From: an uncultured Streptococcus sp.
GTDB taxonomy: Bacteria; Bacillota; Bacilli; Lactobacillales; Streptococcaceae
Reading direction: 5' to 3'
Assembly (NCBI GenBank): GCA_902461025.1
Contig: CABPWC010000002.1
Location: 1-53,081 of the forward strand
DNA length: 53,081 nt
Below the pieces are notes generated by a model, which was not told the origin of the DNA, did not search any database, and was given only the letters and a program-made list of their open reading frames with translations. A program made the translations under genes and the position numbers. The stretch's first letter is position 1. Each line of letters begins with the position of its first letter. Positions 8,616 to 16,517 of the stretch are shown here, piece after piece.

Positions 8616-8646
8616 GTAAAAAGAGGCCAAAAAGGAGGAGACTGTT

Positions 8647-11331
8647 TTGTCAAAAGAACAAAATAAAGATTTGTTTTACACGCAATCTTCTGAGGAAGTC
8701 CTAAAGAACTTGGACTCATCTGTCGAAGGTTTGTCAACTGCTCAAGCTCAAGAACGCTTAGCGACTTATGGTCGTAATGAGTTGGAAGAGGGCGAAAAAC
8801 GTAGCCTACTAGCTAAATTCCTTGATCAATTTAAGGATTTGATGATTATCATCTTGCTTGCGGCAGCGGCACTTTCTGTGATTACAGAAGGAATGGACGG
8901 TCTAACGGATGCCATTATCATCTTGGCCGTTGTTGTCTTGAATGCTGCCTTTGGGGTTTACCAAGAAGGGCAAGCAGAAGCAGCCATTGAAGCTCTGAAA
9001 AATATGTCTAGCCCGATGGCTCGTGTTCGTCGTGATGGCCATGTTATTGAGATTGACTCAAAAGAATTGGTACCCGGAGATATCGTCTTGCTTGAAGCGG
9101 GAGATGTCGTGCCTGCAGATATGCGTTTGTTTGAAGCAGCTTCTCTTAAAATTGAAGAAGCAGCTCTTACAGGGGAGTCTGTGCCAGTTGAAAAAGATGT
9201 GACAGGACTTGTTGAAGCAGATGCTGGTATTGGGGACCGCGTTAATATGGGTTACCAAAACTCAAATGTAACTTATGGTCGTGGTATTGGTGTCGTAACA
9301 AACACTGGTATGTATACAGAAGTTGGTAAGATTGCAGATATGTTGGCTAATGCCGATGAGACTGAAACACCATTGAAGCAAAGCTTGGAACAATTATCTA
9401 AAGCCTTGACTTACTTAATCGTTGTGATTGCGGTTATCACTTTCTTGGTTGGTGTCTTCGTTCGTGGAGAACATCCGTTAGAAGGCTTGATGGTTGCGGT
9501 TGCTCTTGCGGTTGCTGCGATTCCAGAAGGACTCCCTGCCATTGTAACTATCGTTCTATCTTTAGGAACAACTACTCTTGCTAAACGTAATTCTATCGTT
9601 CGTAAATTACCAGCGGTTGAAACTCTTGGTTCAACAGAAATCATCGCATCTGATAAAACAGGTACTTTGACTATGAACCAAATGACTGTTGAGAAGGTCT
9701 ACACCAACGGTCAATTGCAAAGCTCTGCAGCTGAGATTGCTCCTAGCAACAATACCCTTCGTATCATGAACTTTGCCAATGATACTAAGGTGGACCCATC
9801 TGGCAAGTTGATTGGAGATCCAACGGAGACAGCTCTTGTTCAGTTTGGTTTGGACCACAATTTTGATGTCCGTGAAGTTTTGAAGAATGAGCCACGTGTG
9901 GCAGAATTGCCATTTGACTCAGAACGTAAACTTATGTCTACGATCCATAAGGAAGCAGACGGTACTTACTTTATCGCTGTCAAGGGTGCCCCTGACCAAT
10001 TGCTCAAGCGTGTGACTCGTATTGAAGTCAATGGGGTAGTTCGCCCAATCACAGAAGAAGATAAAAATGCTATCCTTGCCACCAACAAAGACTTGGCTAA
10101 ACAAGCCCTTCGTGTCTTGATGATGGCTTATAAGACAAGTAACGAAATTCCAACCTTGGAATCTGAAATCGTTGAGTCTGACCTCATCTTCTCTGGTTTG
10201 GTCGGCATGATTGACCCTGAGCGCCCAGAAGCTGCAGAAGCTGTACGTGTCGCTAAAGAAGCAGGTATCCGTCCGATTATGATCACTGGTGACCACCAAG
10301 ATACAGCGGAAGCTATCGCTAAACGTCTCGGTATCATCGATCCAAATGATACAGAAGACCATGTCTTCACTGGTGCAGAGTTGAATGAGCTCTCTGATGA
10401 AGAATTCCAAAAAGTCTTCAAGCAATACTCTGTTTACGCGCGTGTATCGCCTGAGCACAAGGTTCGTATCGTTAAAGCTTGGCAAAATGAAGGCAAGGTT
10501 GTTGCCATGACAGGTGACGGGGTCAACGATGCACCATCACTTAAGACAGCTGACATCGGTATCGGTATGGGGATTACAGGTACAGAGGTTTCTAAGGGAG
10601 CTTCTGATATGGTCCTCGCCGATGATAACTTTGCAACCATTATCGTAGCGGTAGAAGAAGGACGTAAGGTCTTCTCAAATATCCAAAAATCAATCCAATA
10701 CCTCTTGTCTGCTAATATGGCTGAAGTCTTCACCATCTTCTTTGCTACCTTGTTAGGTTGGGATGTGCTTCAACCAGTTCATTTGCTATGGATTAACTTG
10801 GTAACAGATACGCTACCAGCCATCGCCCTTGGTGTGGAGCCGGCTGAGCCAGGCGTTATGACCCACAAACCTCGTGGCCGTAAATCTAACTTCTTTGATG
10901 GTGGTGTCTTCGGAGCAATCATGTATCAAGGTATCTTCCAAACCATGCTCGTTTTAGGTGTTTATGGTTGGGCTCTTCTCTTCCCAGAGCACCAAAGTCA
11001 TACTGAGATCCATGCGGATGCCCTTACCATGGCTTTTGCAACTCTCGGTTTGATCCAATTGCTCCATGCCTTTAACGTTAAGTCAGTTTACCAATCAATC
11101 TTTACGGTTGGACTCTTCAAGAACAAGACCTTTAACTGGTCAATCCCAGTTGCCTTTGTCCTCTTTGTGGTGACAATTTTGGTTCCTGGATTTAATAATC
11201 TCTTCCACGTGTCACATTTGAGCTTGACTCAGTGGATGGCGGTTATTGTAGGTTCACTCATGATTGTAGTCCTTGTTGAGATTGTCAAAGCAGTCCAACG
11301 AGCACTTGGAAAAGATAAAAACGCTATTTAA
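8647..11331 (+). CDS. mgtA: P-type Mn2+/Ca2+ exporting ATPase
   Basis: Pumps Mn(II) and/or Ca(II) out of the cell at the cost of ATP; the pneumococcal orthologue has been called both CaxP and MgtA. The 894-aa P2-type ATPase has an N-terminal cation-ATPase domain and the actuator motif LTGESVPVEK. The phosphorylation site ASDKTGTLT and the hinge TGDGVNDAP follow, with about ten membrane segments. The start is TTG at 8647, seven bases after a strong AAGGAGGA; no in-frame ATG fits as well. Controlled by the riboswitch just upstream. Together with mntE it forms an Mn-detoxification pair. Confidence 0.93.
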   Translation: MSKEQNKDLFYTQSSEEVLKNLDSSVEGLSTAQAQERLATYGRNELEEGEKRSLLAKFLDQFKDLMIIILLAAAALSVITEGMDGLTDAIIILAVVVLNAAFGVYQEGQAEAAIEALKNMSSPMARVRRDGHVIEIDSKELVPGDIVLLEAGDVVPADMRLFEAASLKIEEAALTGESVPVEKDVTGLVEADAGIGDRVNMGYQNSNVTYGRGIGVVTNTGMYTEVGKIADMLANADETETPLKQSLEQLSKALTYLIVVIAVITFLVGVFVRGEHPLEGLMVAVALAVAAIPEGLPAIVTIVLSLGTTTLAKRNSIVRKLPAVETLGSTEIIASDKTGTLTMNQMTVEKVYTNGQLQSSAAEIAPSNNTLRIMNFANDTKVDPSGKLIGDPTETALVQFGLDHNFDVREVLKNEPRVAELPFDSERKLMSTIHKEADGTYFIAVKGAPDQLLKRVTRIEVNGVVRPITEEDKNAILATNKDLAKQALRVLMMAYKTSNEIPTLESEIVESDLIFSGLVGMIDPERPEAAEAVRVAKEAGIRPIMITGDHQDTAEAIAKRLGIIDPNDTEDHVFTGAELNELSDEEFQKVFKQYSVYARVSPEHKVRIVKAWQNEGKVVAMTGDGVNDAPSLKTADIGIGMGITGTEVSKGASDMVLADDNFATIIVAVEEGRKVFSNIQKSIQYLLSANMAEVFTIFFATLLGWDVLQPVHLLWINLVTDTLPAIALGVEPAEPGVMTHKPRGRKSNFFDGGVFGAIMYQGIFQTMLVLGVYGWALLFPEHQSHTEIHADALTMAFATLGLIQLLHAFNVKSVYQSIFTVGLFKNKTFNWSIPVAFVLFVVTILVPGFNNLFHVSHLSLTQWMAVIVGSLMIVVLVEIVKAVQRALGKDKNAI

Positions 11332-11339
11332 GCATTATG

Positions 11340-11367
11340 AAAGTCATCTTCGGATGGCTTTTCGTTT
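11340..11367 (+). terminator. mgtA terminator
   Basis: AAAGTCATC (11340-11348), TTCG tetraloop, GATGGCTTT (11353-11361) with one G-U pair, then a short T-rich tail. Confidence 0.75.
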
Positions 11368-11397
11368 GTATATAAAGGTAAACTGCCAAAGATTTTG

Positions 11398-11406
11398 TGC
11401 TATAAT
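11398..11406 (+). promoter_or_regulatory. Extended -10 promoter for the deformylase-like gene
   Basis: TGC-TATAAT at 11398-11406 with a weak -35. Confidence 0.65.
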
Positions 11407-11439
11407 CAAGGAGAATGATATCGCATGGAGGAAAGAATC

Positions 11440-11850
11440 TTGGAAAAGAAAATTGTAAAAGATATCTTGTTTTTGTCGCAGGTATCCCAGCCTGCTAGTC
11501 AGGAAGATTTACCCCTAGCAAAGGATTTGCAGGATACCCTATTGGCTAACCGAGAAAGCTGTGTTGGACTAGCGGCTAATATGATTGGGGTACAAAAACG
11601 TGTTATTATTTTTAATATCGGAATGATTCCCATGGTTATGTTTAATCCAGTTCTCCAATCTTTTGAAGGAGCATACGAGACAGAGGAAGGTTGTTTGTCT
11701 TTGACAGGTGTCAGACCGACAACTCGGCATGAGAAGATTACAGTAAGCTACAGAGATATCCATTGGCAAGAGCAAACCATTACCCTGACAGGATTTCCAG
11801 CGCAGATTTGTCAGCATGAACTGGATCATTTGGAAGGGATTATCATATAG
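11440..11850 (+). CDS. Peptide deformylase-like protein, active-site variant
   Basis: Peptide deformylases remove the formyl group from nascent N-formylmethionine. Metal-site motifs are intact: EGCLS (motif 2) and QHELDHLEG (motif 3, HExxH). Motif 1 is altered: the usual GxGLAAxQ reads CVGLAANM, so the Gln that stabilises the transition state is Met. Pneumococcus has a similar second, reportedly non-functional paralogue. I chose TTG 11440 (136 aa) because GGAGG at 11427-11431 lies eight bases before it. An ATG at 11425 is possible, with AAGGAG (11408-11413) at a longer distance. Likely a paralogue without normal deformylase activity. Confidence 0.8.
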   Translation: MEKKIVKDILFLSQVSQPASQEDLPLAKDLQDTLLANRESCVGLAANMIGVQKRVIIFNIGMIPMVMFNPVLQSFEGAYETEEGCLSLTGVRPTTRHEKITVSYRDIHWQEQTITLTGFPAQICQHELDHLEGIII

Positions 11851-11944
11851 GCCTTGTTTTCTAGATGAGAGTTAATCCTCTAAAGGTCAAGTTGTCAAGG
11901 ATAACTATCTCAAAACCTTCAAACTAAGTAAAACCTCGTTTTTC

Positions 11945-11973
11945 TTGCACTCTTGTTTGAAATTTGTGATAAT
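11945..11973 (+). promoter_or_regulatory. Promoter of the 54-aa membrane protein gene
   Basis: TTGCAC (11945-11950), 17 bases, GATAAT (11968-11973) with an extended TG at 11965-11966. Confidence 0.65.
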
Positions 11974-12005
11974 AAATGAAAGAATAATAATTGGAGGACA
12001 GTCAA

Positions 12006-12170
12006 ATGGGATTTTATCTGATGATTGGTTCGATGTTGCTTGGTCTTTTCGCTTTGAAGATAGGATTTTCTCATCTAAAGGAGAAAAAGTTTAATCTGTC
12101 ATCTATCTTGGCAAGCTGCCTTGGGACAGCACTAGTTCTCTTTGCAATCTGGTTAGGATTGCCAAAATAA
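12006..12170 (+). CDS. Small two-helix membrane protein, 54 aa
   Basis: Short gene with good signals: promoter at 11945-11973, GGAGG at 11993-11997 eight bases before the ATG, and a terminator right after the stop. The protein begins MGFYLMIGSMLLGLFAL. A basic loop (HLKEKKFNLSS) separates this from a second hydrophobic stretch, LASCLGTALVLFAIWLGL. It is probably inserted in the membrane as a hairpin. I do not recognise a family and assign no function. Confidence 0.75.
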   Translation: MGFYLMIGSMLLGLFALKIGFSHLKEKKFNLSSILASCLGTALVLFAIWLGLPK

Positions 12171-12179
12171 GGAAAGAAG

Positions 12180-12202
12180 CCTCGGTAGTCACCGAGGTTT
12201 TT
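12180..12202 (+). terminator. Terminator after the 54-aa gene
   Basis: CCTCGGT (12180-12186), loop AGTC, ACCGAGG (12191-12197), then TTTTT. Confidence 0.85.
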
Positions 12203-12214
12203 AGGTGTAAATCC

Positions 12215-12243
12215 TTGGTAGTCCTAAAAAAATATGCTACACT
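12215..12243 (+). promoter_or_regulatory. yaaA promoter, apparently leaderless
   Basis: TTGGTA (12215-12220), exactly 17 bases, then TACACT (12238-12243) with an extended TG at 12235-12236. Only six bases separate the -10 from the ATG at 12250, so the predicted start of transcription falls on the A of the start codon. No Shine-Dalgarno is present. Confidence 0.65.
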
Positions 12244-12249
12244 AACACT

Positions 12250-12972
12250 ATGAAAATTCTAATCCCAACCGCAAAAGAAATGAATACCGAAATCCCCAGT
12301 TTAGAGGCTAAACCATTGCGTCCTGAAAGTCAGGCAGTACTGGATGCATTATCGACATATTCTGCCCAAGAGCTGGAGGGTTTTTACAAAATATCTGCCG
12401 AAAAAGCGCAAGAGGAGTATGACCATATCCAGGCCTTGAAAAATGAAACTGCGACAAACTATCCAGCCTTGCACCTCTTTGATGGACTCATGTATCGCAA
12501 CATCAAACGGGACAATCTCACCAAGGAGGAGCAAACCTATCTGGAGAAACACCTCATGATAACATCAGCTCTCTATGGTGTGATTCCAGCCTTTGAACCG
12601 ATTGCGCCTCACAGACTGGACTTTTTGATGAAACTAAAAGTCGCTGGAAAAAGCTTGAAAAGTCATTGGCAGGTGGCCTATGAAGAGTCGATGAAGGGTG
12701 AAGAACTAATCTTTTCTCTCTTGTCTTCGGAGTTTGAAACTGTATTTCCTAAAGAGGTCCGTGAGAAAATGGTGACCTTCAAGTTCATGGAAGATAGAGA
12801 TGGAAAACTAAAAATCCACTCAACCATTTCTAAAAAAGCCCGAGGAGCCTTTTTGACAGCCTTGATGGAAGGTCAGATAACTTCGGTTGAAGAGATTAAA
12901 AAGCTCAACTTTGCGGGTTTCAATTATCGAGAAGACCTGTCTAGTGACAAGGAATTGGCTTTTGTAAAATAG
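12250..12972 (+). CDS. yaaA: YaaA family peroxide stress protein (UPF0246)
   Basis: YaaA-family proteins are linked to the peroxide response and limit intracellular iron and oxidative DNA damage in E. coli; the biochemical activity is not settled. The 240-aa protein is full-length: N-terminal MKILIPTAKEMN, then central LFDGLMYRNI, ITSALYGVI and APHRLDF, the hallmark strings of the family. The start follows from homology and from the -10 lying just upstream. No operon partner; the next gene has its own promoter. Confidence 0.9.
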   Translation: MKILIPTAKEMNTEIPSLEAKPLRPESQAVLDALSTYSAQELEGFYKISAEKAQEEYDHIQALKNETATNYPALHLFDGLMYRNIKRDNLTKEEQTYLEKHLMITSALYGVIPAFEPIAPHRLDFLMKLKVAGKSLKSHWQVAYEESMKGEELIFSLLSSEFETVFPKEVREKMVTFKFMEDRDGKLKIHSTISKKARGAFLTALMEGQITSVEEIKKLNFAGFNYREDLSSDKELAFVK

Positions 12973-13155
12973 AGAGAGTGGGACAGAAATCGGTAATTCG
13001 TTAGAATTCGATTTCGTCGTCCCACCTCCGCACAGTTGAGTAGGGCTGTAAAAGCTGATGAAATCAGTGTAGTTAGACCCCACTCAACCACTGCGTCTTG
13101 CTCGACAATCCATAGACAAATGAGAGGATAGGACTTTTGTCCCAGCCTCTTTTTG
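12973..13155 (+). repeat. Intergenic structured repeat, SPRITE-like
   Basis: Starts just after the yaaA stop. Its ends are complementary, GAGAGTGGGACA near 12974-12985 and TGTCCCAGCCTC at 13138-13149, followed by TTTTT, so the whole unit ends like a Rho-independent terminator. Inside is a clean hairpin, GAAATCG..AATTC-GTTA-GAATT-CGATTTC. I recall the same unit as dispersed between genes in pneumococcus and S. mitis. The SPRITE label (terminator-like repeat) is my best match, not verified. Confidence 0.55.
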
Positions 13156-13208
13156 TGATTTGGTGCTCCTATTTTTAGTTTAGAATGGTAGGAATTTTCT
13201 CACAATTT

Positions 13209-13217
13209 TGGTATAAT
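13209..13217 (+). promoter_or_regulatory. hom-thrB promoter (extended -10)
   Basis: TGG-TATAAT at 13209-13217, weak -35. GAGGAG at 13237-13242 lies six bases before the hom ATG. Confidence 0.65.
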
Positions 13218-13248
13218 AGGACTATTAGAAAATTTCGAGGAGACAAAC

Positions 13249-14535
13249 ATGTCAGTTAAGATTGCTTTACTTGGATTTGGTACAGTAGCCAGTGGTGTGC
13301 CATTCTTGCTAAAGGAAAATAAAGAAAAAATTGTTCAAGCAGCCCAGTCAGAAATTGAAGTAGCTAAAGTTTTGGTCAAAGACGATCAAGAGAAAGCCCG
13401 CTTGCTTGAAGCAGGAAATGATTTTAATTTTGTAACAAATATCGATGAAATTTTGTCAGACAAAGACATCACTATTGTTGTTGAGTTGATGGGGCGTATC
13501 GAACCTGCTAAAACATTTATCACTCGTGCTTTAGAAGCAGGGAAACACGTCGTGACAGCTAACAAGGACCTTTTGGCAGTCCATGGTGCAGAATTGCTTG
13601 AGATAGCCAAAGCTCACAATGTTGCCCTATACTATGAAGCAGCTGTTGCAGGAGGAATCCCAATTCTTCGTACTTTGGTTAACTCATTAGCATCAGACAA
13701 AATCACACGCGTTCTTGGTGTTGTCAACGGAACATCTAACTTCATGATGACCAAAATGGTAACAGAAGGCTGGTCTTATGAAGATGCTTTGGCAGAAGCC
13801 CAACGACTTGGCTTTGCTGAAAGCGACCCTACCAATGACGTTGACGGAATTGATGCAGCATACAAGATGGTCATCCTCAGCCAGTTTGCTTTTGGAATGA
13901 ATGTTAAGTTTGAAGATGTAGGCCACCAAGGAATTCGCAACATCACTCCAGAAGATGTAGCAGTAGCTCAAGAACTTGGTTATGTTGTGAAATTAGTTGG
14001 TTCTATCGAAGAAACAGCTTCTGGAATCGCTGCTGAAGTTACGCCAACCTTCCTTCCTAAAGAACACCCACTTGCAAGTGTTAACGGTGTTATGAATGCG
14101 GTCTTTGTGGAGTCTATCGGTATTGGCGAGTCTATGTACTATGGACCAGGTGCAGGTCAAAAACCAACTGCAACAAGTGTTGTGGCTGATATTGCCCGTA
14201 TCGTTCGTCGTTTGAATGATGGAACAATTGGAAAAGCCTTTAATGAATACAGCCGTCCAGTGGTCTTGGCTAAGCCAGAAGATGTCAAAGCCAACTACTA
14301 TTTCTCAATCTTGGCTCCAGACTCAAAAGGTCAAGTCTTGAAATTGGCTGAACTCTTTAACGCAGAAGATATTTCCTTCAAGCAAATCCTACAAGATGGT
14401 AAGCAAGAAGGCAAGGCTCGTATTGTCATCATCACTCATAAAATCAACAAGGCGCAACTTGAAAATATTACAGCAGCTTTGAAGGGTGTAGCTGAATTTG
14501 AACTTCTCAACACCTTCAAGGTTTTAGGAGACTAA
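13249..14535 (+). CDS. hom: Homoserine dehydrogenase
   Basis: Reduces aspartate semialdehyde to homoserine, the branch point to threonine and methionine. The 428-aa protein has an N-terminal NAD(P)-binding motif GFGTVASGV. The catalytic domain includes NGTSNFMMTKM and the lysine/aspartate region near GFAESDPTNDVDG. A C-terminal ACT domain from about 350 (YYFSILAPDSKGQVLKLAELF) is the usual site for threonine feedback. First gene of hom-thrB; thrB starts one base after its stop. Confidence 0.95.
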   Translation: MSVKIALLGFGTVASGVPFLLKENKEKIVQAAQSEIEVAKVLVKDDQEKARLLEAGNDFNFVTNIDEILSDKDITIVVELMGRIEPAKTFITRALEAGKHVVTANKDLLAVHGAELLEIAKAHNVALYYEAAVAGGIPILRTLVNSLASDKITRVLGVVNGTSNFMMTKMVTEGWSYEDALAEAQRLGFAESDPTNDVDGIDAAYKMVILSQFAFGMNVKFEDVGHQGIRNITPEDVAVAQELGYVVKLVGSIEETASGIAAEVTPTFLPKEHPLASVNGVMNAVFVESIGIGESMYYGPGAGQKPTATSVVADIARIVRRLNDGTIGKAFNEYSRPVVLAKPEDVKANYYFSILAPDSKGQVLKLAELFNAEDISFKQILQDGKQEGKARIVIITHKINKAQLENITAALKGVAEFELLNTFKVLGD

Positions 14536-14536
14536 G

Positions 14537-15406
14537 ATGAAGATTATTGTACCTGCTACAAGTGCTAATGTGGGTCCAGGTTTTGACTCTGTTGGTGTAG
14601 CTGTAACTAAGTATCTAGAAATTCAGGTTTGTGAAGAACGTGAAGAATGGATGATTGAGCATCAATTAGGCAAATGGATTCCGCGTGATGAACGTAATCT
14701 TTTGCTAAAGATTGCTTTACAAATTGTTCCAGATTTACAACCAAGACGTCTGAAAATGATCAGTGATATTCCACTTGCACGTGGACTTGGTTCATCGAGC
14801 TCGGTCATCGTTGCAGGGATTGAACTGGCAAATCAACTCGGAAACTTGAAATTAAGTAAACATAAAAAATTACAGTTGGCGACTAAGATTGAGGGACACC
14901 CTGATAATGTTGCGCCGGCTATCTATGGTAATCTGGTCATTGCAAGCTCAGTCGAAGGTCAGGTTTCAGCAGTTGTGGCGCCTTTTCCAGAGTGTGCTTT
15001 CCTAGCTTACATTCCAAACTATGAATTGCGTACTCGAGATAGTCGTGGTGTCTTGCCTAAGAAACTCTCTTACAAGGAAGCCGTTGCTGCAAGTTCTATC
15101 GCCAATGTGGCTATTGCAGCCCTACTGACTGGAGATATGGTCAAAGCAGGCCAAGCTATTGAGAGTGACCTCTTCCATGAGCGTTACCGTCAAGAACTGG
15201 TGAGAGAATTTGCGACCATCAAGAAAGTTGCCAAGAGAAATGGTGCTTATGCGACCTACCTCTCTGGTGCTGGTCCGACTGTTATGGTCTTGGCTGATCC
15301 TGACAAGATGCCTAAGATTAAGGCAGAGCTTGAAAAGCAACCTTTCAAAGGAAAGCTTCATGATTTGCAAGTAGATACACAAGGCGTTCGCGTCGAAGCA
15401 AAATAA
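14537..15406 (+). CDS. thrB: Homoserine kinase (GHMP family)
   Basis: Phosphorylates homoserine for threonine synthesis. The 289-aa protein has N-terminal VPATSANVGPGFDS, then the GHMP phosphate-binding motif PLARGLGSSSSVIVAG at about 80-95. The C-terminal motif is YLSGAGPTVMVL. Length is normal. It is translationally linked to hom and closed by the terminator at 15417. Confidence 0.95.
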   Translation: MKIIVPATSANVGPGFDSVGVAVTKYLEIQVCEEREEWMIEHQLGKWIPRDERNLLLKIALQIVPDLQPRRLKMISDIPLARGLGSSSSVIVAGIELANQLGNLKLSKHKKLQLATKIEGHPDNVAPAIYGNLVIASSVEGQVSAVVAPFPECAFLAYIPNYELRTRDSRGVLPKKLSYKEAVAASSIANVAIAALLTGDMVKAGQAIESDLFHERYRQELVREFATIKKVAKRNGAYATYLSGAGPTVMVLADPDKMPKIKAELEKQPFKGKLHDLQVDTQGVRVEAK

Positions 15407-15416
15407 ACGGAACAAT

Positions 15417-15460
15417 AGGATGGGGAAACTCTCTATTAGAGGGCTTCCTGTCCTTTTTTT
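15417..15460 (+). terminator. hom-thrB terminator
   Basis: Nested stem AGGA..GGAA.CTCT-CTATT-AGAG..TTCC..TCCT with small internal loops, followed by seven T residues. Confidence 0.8.
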
Positions 15461-15467
15461 GAAAATG

Positions 15468-15498
15468 AAATACGGGATATAAATTGTTTCCCGTATTT
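15468..15498 (+). other. Perfect 10-bp hairpin in the msrAB leader
   Basis: AAATACGGGA (15468-15477) pairs with TCCCGTATTT (15489-15498) across an 11-base loop. There is no T-tract, so it is not a terminator. The right arm recurs exactly inside msrAB at 15585-15594, so the left arm has two possible partners. Confidence 0.55.
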
Positions 15499-15530
15499 AG
15501 TGGCCGACAGACGGTCAAGGAGGATTTGAA

Positions 15531-16469
15531 ATGGCAGAAATATATTTAGCAGGTGGTTGTTTTTGGGGCTTAGAAGAGTACTTTTCCCGTATTTCTGGAG
15601 TGTTGCAAACAAGTGTTGGTTATGCCAATGGTCAGGTTGAAACTACCAATTATCAATTAATCAAAGAAACAGATCACGCAGAGACAGTGCAAGTCGTCTA
15701 CGATGAAAAGGTGGTATCGCTTCGTGAGATCTTGCTCTATTATTTCCGAGTCATTGATCCACTATCTGTCAACCAACAAGGGAATGACCGTGGTCGTCAA
15801 TACCGCACAGGAATTTATTATCAAGATGAAGAGGATTTACCGACTATCAATACAGTAGTTCGCGAACAAGAACTCCTCATCGGTCGTAAAATTGCAGTGG
15901 AAGTGGAGAAACTACGCCACTACATCTTGGCTGAAGACTATCACCAAGACTATCTCAAGAAAAATCCTGGTGGCTATTGCCATATCGATGTGAGGGATGC
16001 TGAGAAACCACTGATAGATGCCGTCAACTATGAAAAACCGAGTCAGGCAGTTTTAAGAGAAAATTTGTCAGAAGAGTCCTATAGAGTAACGCAAGAGGCA
16101 GCAACCGAAGCTCCTTTTAGCAATGCTTATGATCAAACTTTTGAGGAAGGAATTTATGTCGATATCACGACTGGTGAGCCTCTCTTCTTTGCCAAGGATA
16201 AGTTTGCCTCAGGCTGTGGTTGGCCAAGCTTTAGCCGTCCTATTTCCAAGGAACTCATTCATTACTACCAGGACTTGAGTCACGGTATGGAGCGTATCGA
16301 AGTTCGGTCACGTTCGGGTAATGCCCACTTGGGTCATGTCTTTACAGACGGGCCTCAGGAACTAGGTGGCTTACGCTATTGTATCAATTCTGCTTCTTTA
16401 CGATTCATTGCTAAGGATGAGATGGAAAAGGCTGGTTATGGCTACTTGCTTCCATATTTGAACAAGTAA
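15531..16469 (+). CDS. msrAB: Bifunctional peptide methionine sulfoxide reductase MsrA-MsrB
   Basis: Repairs both stereoisomers of methionine sulfoxide. The 312-aa fusion has MsrA first (about 1-155, catalytic Cys in GGCFWGLEEYF). MsrB follows (about 170-312), with FASGCGWPSF, HLGHVFTDGP and the catalytic RYCINSASLRF. There is no signal peptide, so this is the cytoplasmic form. GGAGG precedes the ATG by eight bases. In pneumococcus the same gene also follows hom-thrB. Confidence 0.95.
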   Translation: MAEIYLAGGCFWGLEEYFSRISGVLQTSVGYANGQVETTNYQLIKETDHAETVQVVYDEKVVSLREILLYYFRVIDPLSVNQQGNDRGRQYRTGIYYQDEEDLPTINTVVREQELLIGRKIAVEVEKLRHYILAEDYHQDYLKKNPGGYCHIDVRDAEKPLIDAVNYEKPSQAVLRENLSEESYRVTQEAATEAPFSNAYDQTFEEGIYVDITTGEPLFFAKDKFASGCGWPSFSRPISKELIHYYQDLSHGMERIEVRSRSGNAHLGHVFTDGPQELGGLRYCINSASLRFIAKDEMEKAGYGYLLPYLNK

Positions 16470-16517
16470 AAAGATGGTGGTTTTTCCACCTTCTTCATTT
16501 TGGAATAGAAGGGACTC

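Noticed and set aside
9919..10485. A long minus-strand open frame inside mgtA.
   Set aside because: It is antisense to a well-defined P-type ATPase, has no family motif and no RBS; codon bias of the real gene creates it.
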